In this document: positions 11,081-22,235 of the stretch, piece by piece
How the letters are laid out: every line of letters begins with the position of its first letter
Numbering within the stretch: position 1 is the first letter of the stretch
Assembly: GCF_040712315.1 (NCBI RefSeq)
Contig: NC_134013.1
Location: forward strand, 3,879,001-3,943,000
Source: Castanea sativa
Taxonomy: Eukaryota > Streptophyta > Magnoliopsida > Fagales > Fagaceae
Direction: 5' to 3'
DNA: 64,000 nucleotides
Notes under the pieces: model-generated
Database searches by the model: none
Seen by the model: the letters and a program-made list of their open reading frames with translations, nothing else
Told to the model about the DNA's origin: nothing
Program-made: the position numbers and the translations under genes

Positions 11081-12260
11081 ATCCTCCAAATGTGTCAAAG
11101 ATTGGTACTTTGCATGTATTGGCTGCTCCAAAGTGGGTATGTATGAGGGCATTAATTGTAATAATGAGATTTTCTATGCAACATGGATTGGTGGCACATC
11201 AAGTTGTATTATCAAATCTTTCCCAACTTGTAAAAGGAGAACATTTGATAAGGATTCTGGGATAGAGAGGGATTGAGATCCCGTGCAATACCTAGGGTAT
11301 TGCATGATGTGCAATTGCACAAATCCCAGCCGTTCATTTAATCTAACGACTTCTTATTTTGACACCTCACCAGGACACGCTAGCAATCCATGTGCTCACT
11401 CAAGATTTCATTTCAACTTCCCATTTTTGAATTTCACTAAAACTTTTCTCTCCTCTCTCTCACTTCAGCCTAGCTCTCTCCGTCACTCTCCCTAACGCTC
11501 CATTCTCTCAACCCCGATTGGGCCTCCACCACTCTCTCAACATCCACGGCCTCTCCCTCAACCCCGTCGTCACCATTTCCCTCAACCAAACTTTCCATCA
11601 CTTAGGAAGTACAAGGTAAAAAATCTAATAGAAAACTTTCCATCCTTACTGAAAGTTATTTTGAATCTTATCTTCAATGTGAAGGGTTCACTGAATTTTT
11701 ACAGATAAGCTTTCACTTTGAGGAAAATATTTTCTATTAATATAGCAGTCCTATTCTTTTATTGTTGAGTGCTCTGCTTATGGGGATATTTACATTTGCT
11801 TAGGAATTTTGATTCATGGGAATTGTTTTTTGTTAAGGTGGTGCTGTCTTTGTTAGAAAAAGAGTAAAAGGAAGTTTATAAGAAGCCTAAATCTAAGATA
11901 AAGAAAGGGTTTTTTTTTGCCCCATTGTTACTTCCCAAAAATGCCAAAAATAACTGTTTCACTTGAACTTGGGACCTATATGGCTTGATTTGTTTAAAAA
12001 CTTTGTATGTCTGAAGCAATTTAGTAATAATTTTCATTTTTTAATCCTACTTAGTTTCTGAAGATATTGTTTTCATCTACTCTTTGTTCACCAGTATCTA
12101 TTTCTTTCAAATGGTAAATGTTTCAGTGACTCTACTTCTTTACACTATCAATGTTAAAGTTTTTCTCTATATACAGGTGTTGAAGGTATCATTGTGGTTG
12201 CACCCATTTTAGTATAAACCCTAACCCTAGAATATATAATCTCTAATAATTTGTTAACTA
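10670..12260. repeat. Pair of perfect 34-bp inverted repeats ~1.5 kb apart
   Basis: Positions 10670-10703 (TAGTTAACAAATTATTAGAG and on) are the exact reverse complement of 12227-12260. The match stops abruptly on both sides. The enclosed DNA includes the doubtful exon 1 of the minus-strand gene and a pyrimidine-rich block at 11440-11590. The arms could be ends of an unrecognised element or the footprint of an inversion. Confidence 0.85.
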
Positions 12261-12496
12261 GTTGCTATTTTGATGATTTGATTCTTCAAATCTTCAATTT
12301 CGGTCCTCAATTCCATCCTTTGATGATCAATGGGAAAAAAAATCAACAATAACACAAAATCCCTAAATCGATTTAAGGATTTACCCTAATTCCAACTAGA
12401 AGAATAATATCTAACAAAAATTAAACCTCAAATATAAAATAATATGCATGATTAAGTTCATGGTAATGTTTGATTGAATAAAATGGTGAAGGAACT
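11081..12496. other. Gene-free stretch with palindromes and a CT-rich block
   Basis: At 11283-11330 the sequence has the near-palindrome GCAATACCTAGGGTATTGC and the perfect palindrome GTGCAATTGCAC followed by AAATCCCAGCCGTTCATTT, an arrangement I associate with the ends of plant Mutator-like elements; no partner end was found. A CT-rich block follows (about 11440-11590). A telomere-like AAACCCTAACCCTAG sits at about 12217-12230. No convincing gene. Confidence 0.5.
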
Positions 12497-13030
12497 AACA
12501 TAGATGATTTTTTCAACGGCCATATAATGGGTTAAAGAAAAAATTCCTCTAAATCAATTTGGAAATAAACTTTTTCTTTACCAAAATTAGGCCAAGATAA
12601 TGCTTGGGAGTTGGGACCAAGCAATATGAAAGGTTAGGTTGATAAGGAAGCCAACGAGCCCATTAGGCTTTTCCAGTTACCCAAAAGCCTCTCCCTTATA
12701 TGAAAATTTATAAAACTACTTGTGTATTATTTAAATAAATTACATAATTTATTAAAAATGTTCTATAACCAAAACTACACATAGATGATCTTTTATAACT
12801 ACCAAAATTCCTTTAAATCAGTTTGGAAATAAACTTTCTCTTTACCTAAATTAGGCAAAAACAAGGCAATATGAAAGGCTAGATTGATAAAGAAGCCAAC
12901 AAGCCAATAGGACAAATAAAAATGGGTCAAGCCGGCTTAATCTGACCTACCTTAAGAGTAATTAACATAGAATGAACCTATTCTGTTATTAGGCCAAAAG
13001 CCCATTACTCAGACTTCCCTAGTTACCCGA
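12497..13030. repeat. Two diverged direct copies upstream of the NYN gene
   Basis: Both copies have CATAGATGAT, then AATCARTTTGGAAATAAACTTT, a CAATATGAAAGG segment, GAAGCCAAC.AGCC and finally AGTTACCC. Copy 1 begins near 12497 and copy 2 near 12778, ending about 13030. They make up much of the proximal upstream region of the gene at 13190. Confidence 0.75.
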
Positions 13031-13182
13031 ACCCGTTTATCACACAAACCGGATGATATCCACCCTCCGGATCCTTATCCTACTATCCGAATATCCGATA
13101 CCGATAGACCGAGCAAAAAAAAAAAAAATCAGAAACTGGGAACGCACAACACAAAAAAGAGAATTCAAAAAAAAATCATAAA

Positions 13183-13446
13183 ATGAACTATGAATCTTCT
13201 CGCCAATTCAATGAACACCATTTACCCCTCACTACTTTTCCTCCACAAACCATTCCTCACTCACCCAATCAATCTCAACAACAACAATCCAAAACTCTCA
13301 CCACGCCGTTTCCAAACGAAATGCTCAGCCTCGGCCTCGACCTCAAACTCAAACGGCGCCGTTTACGAAATCGACATGGTGAAGAACAAGCAAGGCATCT
13401 ACACGCCGAAACAGAAGAAAGTGGTGGTCCTATGGGACCTCGATAA
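13183..13446 (+). promoter_or_regulatory. Overlapping out-of-frame upstream ORF on the NYN gene
   Basis: An ATG at 13183, seven bases before the main ATG, opens an 87-codon frame that overlaps the main coding region by about 250 bases. Both ATGs have A at -3. If transcription starts upstream of 13183, scanning ribosomes meet this ATG first, so the main protein would need leaky scanning. The peptide has no recognisable domain and its reading frame is partly a by-product of the GC-richer coding sequence. Confidence 0.45.
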
Positions 13447-14422
13447 CAAACCCCCGCGAGGCCCGCCGTACAATGCGGCGATGTCGTTAAAACAGTTAGC
13501 TCAACGGTTCGGTGACGTCATCGACATGTCAGCCTACGCTAACCGCCACGCCTTCATCCACTTGCCCCAGTGGGTCGTACAGCAACGCCGAGACCGCAAG
13601 GAAGTCGATTTGTACGAGCGCAAAGGCTTGATCACGCCGTCCGATCCTTACATCTGCAAAGTGTGCGGCCGAAAATGCAAGACCAATCTCGACTTGAAGA
13701 AGCACTTCAAGCAGCTCCACGAGCGAGAGAGGCAGAAGAAGCTGAATCGAATGAGGTCTTTGAAAGGGAAGAAACGACAGCGTTTCAAGGAGAGGTTTAT
13801 AAACGGGAACGAGAAGTACAACGAGGCGGCTAGGGATTTGGTTACGCCGAAAGTCGGTTACGGTTTAGCTTCGGAGCTGAGAAGAGCCGGCGTGTTCGTT
13901 AAGACCGTTGAGGATAAGCCTCAGGCGGCGGATTGGGCATTGAAGAAGCAAATGCAGCACTCGATGAGTAGAGGGGTGGATTGGTTGTTTTTGGTATCTG
14001 ATGACTCTGATTTTTCGGATATGTTGAGGAGAGCGAGGGAGGCGAATTTGGGGACTGTGGTTGTTGGTGATTGGGATAGGGCGTTGGGGAGGCATGCGGA
14101 TTTGTGGGTGCCGTGGGTTCGGGTGGAGAAGGGGGAAGTTAGGGAGAAGGATTTGTTGAGGAAGGAGAAGAGGACGGGGAGCGAGTTTTTGGATAGGGAG
14201 GATGAGTTGTTTTCGGTTAGTAGCTTGGATGAGAATGCGGGGTGGAATGAGATTGATTTGGATAGTGTTGTGGATGAGATTGTTGCCGCGAGGACGGAGG
14301 TTAATGGGGTGAGGATTTCGGCTTTTGATGAAGGGGAAGAGGAGGATGAGGAGGAGGATGAGGATGGGGAGGTGGATTTGTTATGGGATAGTGAGGATGA
14401 GGAGGATGATGAGTATTATTAG
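13190..14422 (+). CDS. NYN-domain (PIN-like nuclease fold) C2H2 zinc-finger protein, organelle-targeted
   Basis: An intronless 410-residue protein. Residues 1-45 are rich in Ser, Asn, Pro and basic residues with few acidic ones, as in a plastid or mitochondrial transit peptide. From about residue 76 comes a plant NYN-type fold. VVVLWDLDNKPP supplies D83 and D85, SDDSDF (270-275) supplies D271, D272 and D274, and VVGDWD (291-296) supplies D294 and D296; this is the acidic cluster expected of a metal-dependent nuclease centre. A single C2H2 finger is inserted at C156-X2-C159-X12-H172-X4-H177. A basic linker (178-202) may bind RNA. The C-terminus (382-410) is almost purely acidic. Arabidopsis relatives are annotated as C2H2-like or putative endonuclease proteins; activity here is inferred, not shown. 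The start gives the transit peptide; a nearer out-of-frame ATG lies at 13183. Codon GC is markedly higher than the flanks. Confidence 0.9.
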   Translation: MNLLANSMNTIYPSLLFLHKPFLTHPINLNNNNPKLSPRRFQTKCSASASTSNSNGAVYEIDMVKNKQGIYTPKQKKVVVLWDLDNKPPRGPPYNAAMSLKQLAQRFGDVIDMSAYANRHAFIHLPQWVVQQRRDRKEVDLYERKGLITPSDPYICKVCGRKCKTNLDLKKHFKQLHERERQKKLNRMRSLKGKKRQRFKERFINGNEKYNEAARDLVTPKVGYGLASELRRAGVFVKTVEDKPQAADWALKKQMQHSMSRGVDWLFLVSDDSDFSDMLRRAREANLGTVVVGDWDRALGRHADLWVPWVRVEKGEVREKDLLRKEKRTGSEFLDREDELFSVSSLDENAGWNEIDLDSVVDEIVAARTEVNGVRISAFDEGEEEDEEEDEDGEVDLLWDSEDEEDDEYY

Positions 14423-14489
14423 TGGTTGGTTGGTTGGTTGGTTATACTTATACAAGGCATGTGCCAATTGATTCTTTTGCTTGAATTAG

Positions 14490-15420
14490 AACAATTATGT
14501 GTAGGAATTGATGGGAAGAGATTGAATGTGGAAGAACTTAATGTGCAGCAAAGCTGTAATTTCCATCCTTGATTTACAATCAGGAATACAGAAATGGTAT
14601 TTTTCTGCTCTCGCATAATTTAAGTGTGTAGCTTTTGTATGTGCAGAGTTAGTACAATCTATAAATTTTTGTACTAGTTATTTTATAATGAGAATTGGTA
14701 CATTACTGCAATCTATTCAGGACTAGTTTATGTTTTGACTGGTTTCTTTGCATTCGTCTTGGTATGTTGTTTAGTCTGTGAAATTTGAATGGGTGAGCGT
14801 GTAGTTTTCATCACATTAGTTGTTTCCAATTTGTCTGCAGAAGAAAAGGTTTTGCACAATTATGCATATCTAGGCAGATAAGAGTAATTATTTGTTGCGT
14901 CACTTTTTAAACAGTGATTGTATTGGTTTGGTCTTGATCTCATAATATCATCTGCTTGTTTTGTATGTTGTTGCTACTATATATTTCTTAATTACTTAAA
15001 AGTTAACGTAAAAAATGCTGATTAAAATACAAAGTTCATGTTTAAACTAGCTTCTAAGGTGATTGTAGTCATGCTAAGATAAAGAATAAGGAAGTAAATG
15101 GAAATTAGTGCCTAGTGGCCTTGGAAAGTGGTCTTGATGATTTAACTTGGTGGAATTGAAGACATTGTTGAGTTATAGACTAAGGAATTGAAATCCTAAA
15201 CTATCATATTTCTACTACTATAACGAGGGGTTGCAAAAAAAAAAAATTCTAGAGACGTTAATGTTAAAGTAGTTGTAGAAAATGTGTAGATGAAAATAGC
15301 CTATGTGACATACTATAGATGTATAGATTTATAGTGCCTCTGAATTTGACTAAAACCTTAAGGGGCCTACGTAAAATTCTGTTACATCCTCTCCTTGCTC
15401 CCAACCCAAGATTGTGGAAG
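14490..15420. repeat. 3' flank of NYN gene related to F-box downstream flanks
   Basis: From roughly 14560 the sequence matches the regions after both F-box genes. Landmarks are GGTATTTTTCTG (14598, 18869, 24566), CAGGACTAGTTTATG (14719, 18987), GATTGTAGTCATGCTAAGATAA (15060 and 24930), and GAATTTGACTAAAAC-type sequence (about 15342) that recurs near 27436. Order is kept. It is part of a family of local segmental duplications; no frame is open. Confidence 0.75.
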
Positions 15421-15524
15421 ACGGTATACGTGCATTGTGATGGTGTGATCAGCTTCAGCAAGTGTGGAGTTCAGATCCTAGATTTGACAACTGAAGATCA
15501 GAAGGGTCAGGGTCTATTGCTGAT

Positions 15525-15780
15525 CTGATGGGGTTGGTGTTGGTGCAGCTGTCGTCTTTTGGCGCAGCACTCTTCACCATGGTTGCTTGGTGTCTTTGGC
15601 GAAGGAGAAACAGAGTGAGGATGGATCAATATTCTTAGGACCTCTCACAGGTGATGTCAGGGGCAAGGGAGCTGCTACAGGAGTTTTTGGAGGTTCATGA
15701 CTCTCCCTCAAAACCGAGACTACACCACCAACCAGTTGGATGGTGTCCTCCTTTTATGGGTGAGATTGCAGTTGCATTGC
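15525..15780 (+). pseudogene. LINE-type retrotransposon remnant (region before RNase H)
   Basis: Translation in the frame of 15525 reads through FTMVAWCLWRRRNRVRMDQ to a stop at about 15637. After a frame change it resumes with a region ending in GWCPP. The W-x2-W-x-RRN motif followed 30-40 residues later by W.PP is the signature of the linker before the RNase H domain in plant L1-type ORF2 proteins. It is a short, broken fragment with no reverse transcriptase or tail seen. Confidence 0.65.
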
Positions 15781-16619
15781 CAGCATTTTATGGGTTACCT
15801 GTCCAATGATATCAAGACGTTGCTTTCCATTTAAAGTTTTTCTCCATGGTTTTTATATCCAAAATCAAGCCAGTAAATCTATATTTTTTCGTCGATACTT
15901 AGGTGGGTGGAGTTTCCTCGGTTTCAATCTCTAAAAGAGTAAAAAAATATCCTTACAACATTAATTTACGAAATGAAATGAAGATTTTGTTTTAGATTGG
16001 AAAGTGAATTAAAAGGATGTGTTTAGTAGTGCATTGGCACTATCAGAAAAGTTATTTAGGAGCCTTAAAGTTCTTTTAGTAGAAATTGTCAAATGTTTGA
16101 TAATTCTGCTAAATAGTCTTTTTTTTTAGTCATTTGCTAAAGAGATTTAACTATTAACTTTTAAGAGGGCCTTAAAATTGAAATTTGGAGCTTTTAAGAA
16201 AAATTTTTATAATTCACCCTTCATATTCTATAAATGCAGGACTTTAAAAGCTTTATTCATTTTAATTTGTCAAATACTTGAAATGTTAAAAAAATTGTCA
16301 AATACTTAAAATGTTAAAAAGTGTTTCAAGTAAAATTCTATATCGTAAAAGAATTATCTTTTTTTTTTTAATGAAAGAAATGAGTTTTATTAATATAAAG
16401 TATAAACTCAACTAGATACATCAATGAGCAATTATGAGCTGCCACATTAGCTACTCGTTTGAGATACTAGAGATCTCATAACATTCAATTCTACTTGACA
16501 TGAACTTGACTGACGTCTGCAATAAGATTGCCCAGCCACGATTGGGTCATAGTCATGAGTGCTTGTAGTAAATATTAGCAAATAGCCATGAGTGGCAGTG
16601 CTTGTAGTGAGATGTAATA
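15781..16619. other. Gene-free stretch before the F-box duplication
   Basis: AT-rich sequence with a short repeat (GTCAAATACTT near 16268 and 16299) and a poly(T) run near 16361. No coding signal. Confidence 0.6.
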
Positions 16620-16993
16620 TCAAGGGCAAACTGCAATACCAAATGGATTGAAGATAATTAATAAAGGAGATTTTATCAATAGAATTCAATAATATATATA
16701 TTAATAAAAAGATTTAAAAAAAAAAAAAAAAAAAACCAGATGAAAAGTAGTTATAACGGCCAAATGGCTTAACTTCCCACCATGACCGACGTCATTTTGG
16801 GATTGCCAATTAAAACCGAAGGCCGCTCAAATTTTCAATCCACTTGTCTCGGCAGCTTCGCATGAGAGAGAGTCACAGAGACTCATTTTCATTCTTGTTA
16901 ATCAAATCACTACTGACACTGTATTGGAAGGAACCCTTCACTCAGTCGCTCAAAATTGCACAAAGTGCAACACACACACATACTATTGAACAA

Positions 16994-18586
16994 ATGGAGC
17001 AGAGGAGAGAGAGGCAGAGAATTGAGAGAACAGAGAGAGCAGCAAGGAGAGATCAGACGCAGCGAAAATGCCTCTCATCTGCTCGACAAAATGCCCTCAC
17101 TACTAACACTGACACTGACATTATTAGCACCCTACCGGACACTCTCCTCTCCCACATCCTCTCTTTTCTCCCAATCGGAGACTCCGTCGCAACAAGCATT
17201 TTGTCCAACAGGTGGAGGTCTCTCTGGACTCTCGTCCCTAATCTTTGCTTGGACCAGAGAGAACTTACAAATGAGGAGGAGGATCAAAAGTTGAGGTTTG
17301 TGGATATAGTGTTCAGAATCTGGACTCTTCGAAACGCCATTTCCAATCCCACGCCCCTACGCAAATTGTGCATTTGTTGGCATAACAATTGTCTTCCCTT
17401 CTATGTCGACACATGGCTCCGTGCCACCAATCTGCGTGATCTGCAACAGCTCTTTCTCTCAATATTGACTTCTTTTAAGACACCTTTCGAGTTGCCCCGT
17501 AGTCTCTACTTTTCTACAAAACTAGTGGTTCTGAAATTTGCAGGGGATATTAATCTAAATCCTCCTCCTGCTTGTGCGCTCCCATGTCTCAGGATTCTAG
17601 GACTTAGAGGTGTTATACTTGCAAACCAAGACTCTCTCTCTACCTTCCTCACTGCCTGCCCTGTCCTCCACGATTTGTCCCTCACATTGTTTGGAATTAG
17701 TTTGGAACATTTGGAGGAGTTCAGTGTCACTGTACTCGTGCCTACGCTGAAAATATTATATTTAGATTGGCAAGTTAGGTCTCCTTCCTACAAATTCCAT
17801 ATAAACACTCCAGATCTCGAGTACTTTTGTTTCACAGGTTTTTTGAACGGGGATTATGTGTTGGAAAACCTCCACAACGTGGTCGAATGTGTACTTCAAT
17901 TTGAGCAGCGCACTTCGTTGAGTATTGAAGATTACGCGAAGAAATCATGGAACTTCATGAGACCACTCTATAATGTTATTTCCATGGAATTGAGCACAAT
18001 TACCGCACAGGTCACGCTACATTTTCATGCTCTAATAACTCTCTATCATTAATTAATTCGCTAAATACTGAATAATATTGTTCTAAGTTAGTTGCGAGTT
18101 TGTGAAATTTGTAATTGTTATGTGGTAGTGCAGATACTCTGCTATGATTCTAATCATGAAGATGGTCCCACATTCTATAATTTGTCCTCCTTGAAATTTT
18201 TTGGTGGCATTTCGTCTGAGTGGTATGTGTGGGATGGAGTGCGACTCTTGCTTTATCGGTCTCCAAAGCTACAAATACTTTCATTTGAAAAGTTTCACTT
18301 GCTTGGTTCAAATCTTAGACCTAAACGCTTGGAGGAGCCACTGGATGTTCCTGAATGTCTGTCATCACACCTTACTACCTGTCTTTATAAAGGATTTGAT
18401 GGGAAAGAGGAAGAGATGGAACTTGTTAGACAAATCCTGAAGGCAGCCAAAGTATTAAAGTCAATGAAAATCAGTGTTAACGGTTATCTAGACTCAAAGA
18501 AGCTTCGTGTTTGCAAGGAATTGAGGAAATTTCAAAGGAGCTCTCAGAATTGTGAAATTGCATTTGAGGAAGGACGTTTCACATGA
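16994..18586 (+). CDS. F-box/FBD/LRR-type protein, copy 1 (two exons)
   Basis: Exons 16994-18010 and 18134-18586 with a 123-bp phase-0 intron give 489 residues. After a basic Arg/Glu/Gln-rich N-terminus (1-35), the F-box spans about 42-83 (DIISTLPDTLLSHILSFLP, then SNRWRSLW), which should bind SKP1 in an SCF E3 ubiquitin ligase. The middle has leucine-rich repeat-like segments such as LRDLQQLFL, LPCLRILGLRG and CPVLHDLSL, for substrate binding. The last ~75 residues (ELVRQILKAAKVLKSMKI, then SSQNCEIAF) are an FBD domain. The intron starts CAG|GTCACG, a weak donor compared with CAG|GTAAGA in copy 2. Retention would stop translation at 18052 and remove the FBD. An in-frame ATG at 16862 could add 44 residues, but copy 2 has no equivalent, so 16994 is preferred. 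Target unknown. Confidence 0.88.
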
Positions 18587-21234
18587 TGTGGCATTTTATC
18601 TCGTTCCTCTTTGATATTGCATGTTACCTGCTTTGCTTTAATATCTTTGTGTAATTCATTTGTTGCCTTTGCTATGTCAGACTTTATAATAATTTCCAAA
18701 CGTACTTGCTGATCCCATGTTCTCCCTGATGTGATTCCGTGTTTATATATATTGGATTTTTGTAGAAATTAGCACCATGTGTGCTACTGGAATGTTTGCT
18801 TGACTGTTTGCACTTGAAGAAGCAAAGCGGTCATTCCCATCACTGATTGTAGCAATCAGGATTAGAGAAGTGGTATTTTTCTGTCCTGCATAATCTATGC
18901 ATGTTGCTTTTGTTTCAGTGTTAGTAAAAGCTATAAATTTCGTAGATATTTAATCATGAGAATTGGTGCAATAATGCAATCTATTCAGGACTAGTTTATG
19001 CTCACATCATTTCTTTTCTATTTGTCTGCAGAAGAATTGATGTTAACTAGACTTGGTTACCATAAGAAGCAAAGGTTTGGAACAATTATTCATTGTACAT
19101 TTATGCATATCTAGGCTGATAACTGATAAGAGGAATTACTTGTTGCTTCACTTTTTTAAACAGTGGTTTGATTGGTTCTATCTTGATGTCCTGAGATTAT
19201 GTGCTGGTTTTGAATGTTGTTGTTATTTTCTTTTTTCTTGATTCTTTAAAAGCTCATGTAAAAACCATATATCTAGATCCTAAGGTGATTGCAGTCATAT
19301 TAAGATAAAGAATGGAGAAATAAATAGGAAAAAAGAAATTAGTGTTTTGTTGACTATGTTACAGATTGAGTGGCAAGTGTATGTAGCAGAAAGGTCTTGA
19401 AGGAAGACCAGGCCAGTGATTTCTATAAGATGCAGCCCTATATGAGGTTGCATTTTTTAGAAAGTGTTCTTGATGACCTTAACTAGGTGGAATTAGAGGT
19501 ATTGTTGAGTTTTACAGTAAGAAATTGAAACCTAAACTTTTATATTTGTACTACTATAAAGAGGTTTCAAAATAAAACTAAAGATGTTAATGCTATATTA
19601 GTAGCACTGGAAAAATAAAAGAAATTGTTATACTTCTTACTCTTTAAATATCACATTCCATGAAGATTTCAAATATTCAATGTATGAGCTGACCGGTTTA
19701 AGTATTTCAAGTTTTTGAATGTGGACCAGACCGGTATAGATCCCAGATGTACCTCAGGACTGATAAGTCTGATCCAGTTTTTGAAAAGATTGATTGCGAG
19801 TTTAAAATCCATTGAGTTCATGTATGACTTATCAATCAAAAAAATACTTTGCTCATGGTCCCAATTATCCTGAAGCCAGGATTATGATCATATAGTTAAT
19901 TCAAATCTTTTCCCTGTATTTCCCATAGTCTTCATCATAAACACACCAATTAAGGAAACAAATACTAACAACAATGTTGGCTACTTTAATTGGTGTTCAG
20001 TTGAAAATTTGTGATAGAAGTTTTTCTGTTGATAATGTTTCATCATGCCATGCATACCTTTGAACGTTCTTGAAGCTTTAAAAAATAAAAGACCATTTAT
20101 TAGCAATTCCTACCAGATGATTAAGATTAACCACAGGTCCACAAATCAAGCATGTTTGTCACTTGTCTAACATCATATGTATTCATTTGTAGTATGAAGC
20201 ATGTGTAGTTCTGGATATATTTGTTTGGCTGTTTGCATTGAAGGTCCAAATCTGTTCTTCCCATAAAAAACTACAGTATTTCTTTTCACTATGAAACTCT
20301 GCAAGGTTAATGCTGATGGACTTCAGGTCTGCAAATATGGTATTTATATGCTTCAAATCGTTTAAGTATGTTTATTTTGTTTGTGTAGATTTAATTAGTA
20401 AAACGGCCTGAAGATCAGCTGATTGAGGAGTTAGTCTTGATTTAAGCAAAGATGCTCCTCTGAAGCTGGAGTGAATTAATTACACAAATCATTAATAATG
20501 AGACTTGGTACACTTTTTGTATGTTGTTAACACAAAAACTATGATGCATGTTTACACCTTCCTGAAATTTGAATCAGTATCCGAAAGGTGCTTAGTGAAC
20601 TCATTTGTTTAAGATGTGTATGCACAAGAATTGACATTAACTAGCCTTAGCATTTGTATTTTCCATTGGGGTAAAGCGTGCTATTAGGCATATCTATTCA
20701 GAAAAAAAGGGAAGAAGAAAAGGAAGTAATAAAAAAAAGGTCATATAGGAAAATAAGAACAGGAAAATAAAGATAAAACTTAGGAGTTAGCACCAAGGCT
20801 TGCTTGGTATCAGCACCAAGCAAAGAAAAACCACTAGAAGTTAGCAACTAGGGTTGGCACCAAACTATGATGACAATTTCAATTGAATCTTTATTAATCA
20901 AAATAATCTCCTTTTGGTAGGAGTACAATATTTTGCTTAAATTTGTTTAATAAACCATAATTCTAACTGATCTAAGAAACCCTACGTTCGGACTTTCTTG
21001 CACTCACAAATTGTTAAATACATGATTGATTATCTGAAGGCCATCTTTGGTCCAAGGCTTAGGGTCAGGAGCAAAGAAAGCAAGTTTGAAACATGTCAAC
21101 AAATATTTCATGTATTCATTTGTAGTATGAAAACTTTAAGTACCAGCTTGAGTCTTGAACTCTTTCTTTCCCCTTCCTCCGTTACAATCTTCTACTTGCT
21201 TCATCACTTTTACATTTCTCTCTTGCCACTGTTA

Positions 21235-21737
21235 CAGCACTAGCAATAGTGGTGCTAAATAGCTATATAGCTATTTTTAGCACCACTAAAACTTAAAATG
21301 TACTCTGCAATAGTGGAGTTAAAGCAATATTTTTGTCTCCACAGCTTCAGTGCACAGTTATTTTTGGTTGTGCACTGTAGCTGAATGGTAAAAAAAAAAA
21401 AAAATTGCATTCACACTACTATTCTTATTTTTTATTCTTTCTTCTCCATTTCATTTTGTGTTCACACTACTTTTCCTCTCTCCATGTCTCTGTGCAATGA
21501 TTTCTATGCATTTTATTTTGCGTTCTCTTCGTATATGTGATTTCTATGGCTTTGATGGTGGTTGTGGTAGTGTTTTGATGGTTGAATAAAATTATTTTAT
21601 TGTAGTATTTATATTATTTTATTGTGTTAAAATCTAAAATAAAACCACTGCTGTTGAATGTGAAAAGTTAAAATAAATAAAGTGACTTTTTGTGGTGCTA
21701 AAAAACTAAAAATTTGGCTCCACTGTTGTGGATGCTC
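21235..21737. mobile_element. Non-autonomous TIR transposon (hairpin family, copy E1), inserted in unit 1 only
   Basis: The right end, read inward, is GAGCATCCACAACAGTGGAG and the left end is CAGCACTAGCAATAGTGGTG, so the ends are inverted and diverged. A subterminal hairpin lies at 21342-21383 (CAGCTTCAGTGCACA paired with TGTGCACTGTAGCTG). The duplicated locus at 28341-28360 reads straight through (GCCACTGCTATTATTGGTC) with no insertion, which fixes the limits. Flanks are TTA on the left and TAT on the right, consistent with a 3-bp TA-type target duplication that has changed slightly. No coding sequence. Confidence 0.85.
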
Positions 21738-22081
21738 TATTGGTCTTATATGTGCATGTCCCTTCGGTCTACTTTGGTCCATTTCATATTTTTCAACCCA
21801 AAATTTAATATAAAACAACATAATTTTTTAGTCCAAAACTAAAAAACACATCCTATAAAAAGAATCAATTTATAGTCCAATTAATAAAAAAAATGGACCA
21901 AAGTAGATCAAATTAGACCGAATGGATCTAAATAGACCGAATGACACTGACATAAATCGAAATAAATTGAATGTAGCAGAAATGTTTTAAGGGAAGTCCA
22001 AGGTAATGAATTCTCTTTAAGAATTATCCTACAAAATCAAATATCAATGGCAAATTGCAATACCAAATGGATTGGAGATAA

Positions 22082-22235
22082 GTGGGTTCTAATTAGTTCA
22101 ACTGGTAAAAAATTTTATAGTTGAATAAGAGATCTGGGTTCGATCTCCACTTATACCAAAAATTGATTAATGTCTTGATCTGATAATAAAGAACTATCAT
22201 TAAGATTGAACTCTATAGATTGAAAAAAAATATTA
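22082..22235 (+). mobile_element. tRNA-type SINE (family 2) upstream of F-box copy 2
   Basis: A 154-bp insertion flanked by GAGATAA (22075-22081 and 22236-22242). It has box A-like TTAGTTCAACTGGTAAAA and box B-like GGGTTCGATCTCC, spaced as in tRNA genes, and an A-rich 3' end (TGAAAAAAAATATTA). Unit 1 has the uninterrupted site at 16649-16656 (GAAGATAATTAATAAAG). It sits about 330 bp upstream of the ATG of F-box copy 2, so it could alter that promoter. Confidence 0.88.

Larger units (their letters stand above)
16620..21960. repeat. Segmental duplication, unit 1 (F-box gene and ~3.4 kb downstream)
   Basis: Collinear with 22045-28690. Shared landmarks include GCAATACCAAATGGATTG (16633, 22059), the whole F-box gene and its intron, CTGATCTAAGAAACCCTAC (20968, 26815), the CCAGCTTGAGTCTTGAACTC block (21142, 28267) and CATGTCCCTTCGGTC (21756, 28370). 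Relative to unit 2 it lacks the SINE at 22082-22235 and about 1.2 kb matching 26834-28047, and it has an extra transposon at 21235-21737. Outside the gene it holds only short chance frames. Confidence 0.9.

Noticed and set aside
12217..12230. Telomere-like AAACCCTAACCCTAG
   Set aside because: Only two units; such telobox words are common in plant upstream regions and do not show an interstitial telomere.
16844..18052. A 402-codon continuous frame for F-box copy 1
   Set aside because: It begins at TTG, reads through the intron and stops there. The two-exon model starting at ATG 16994 matches copy 2 exon for exon.
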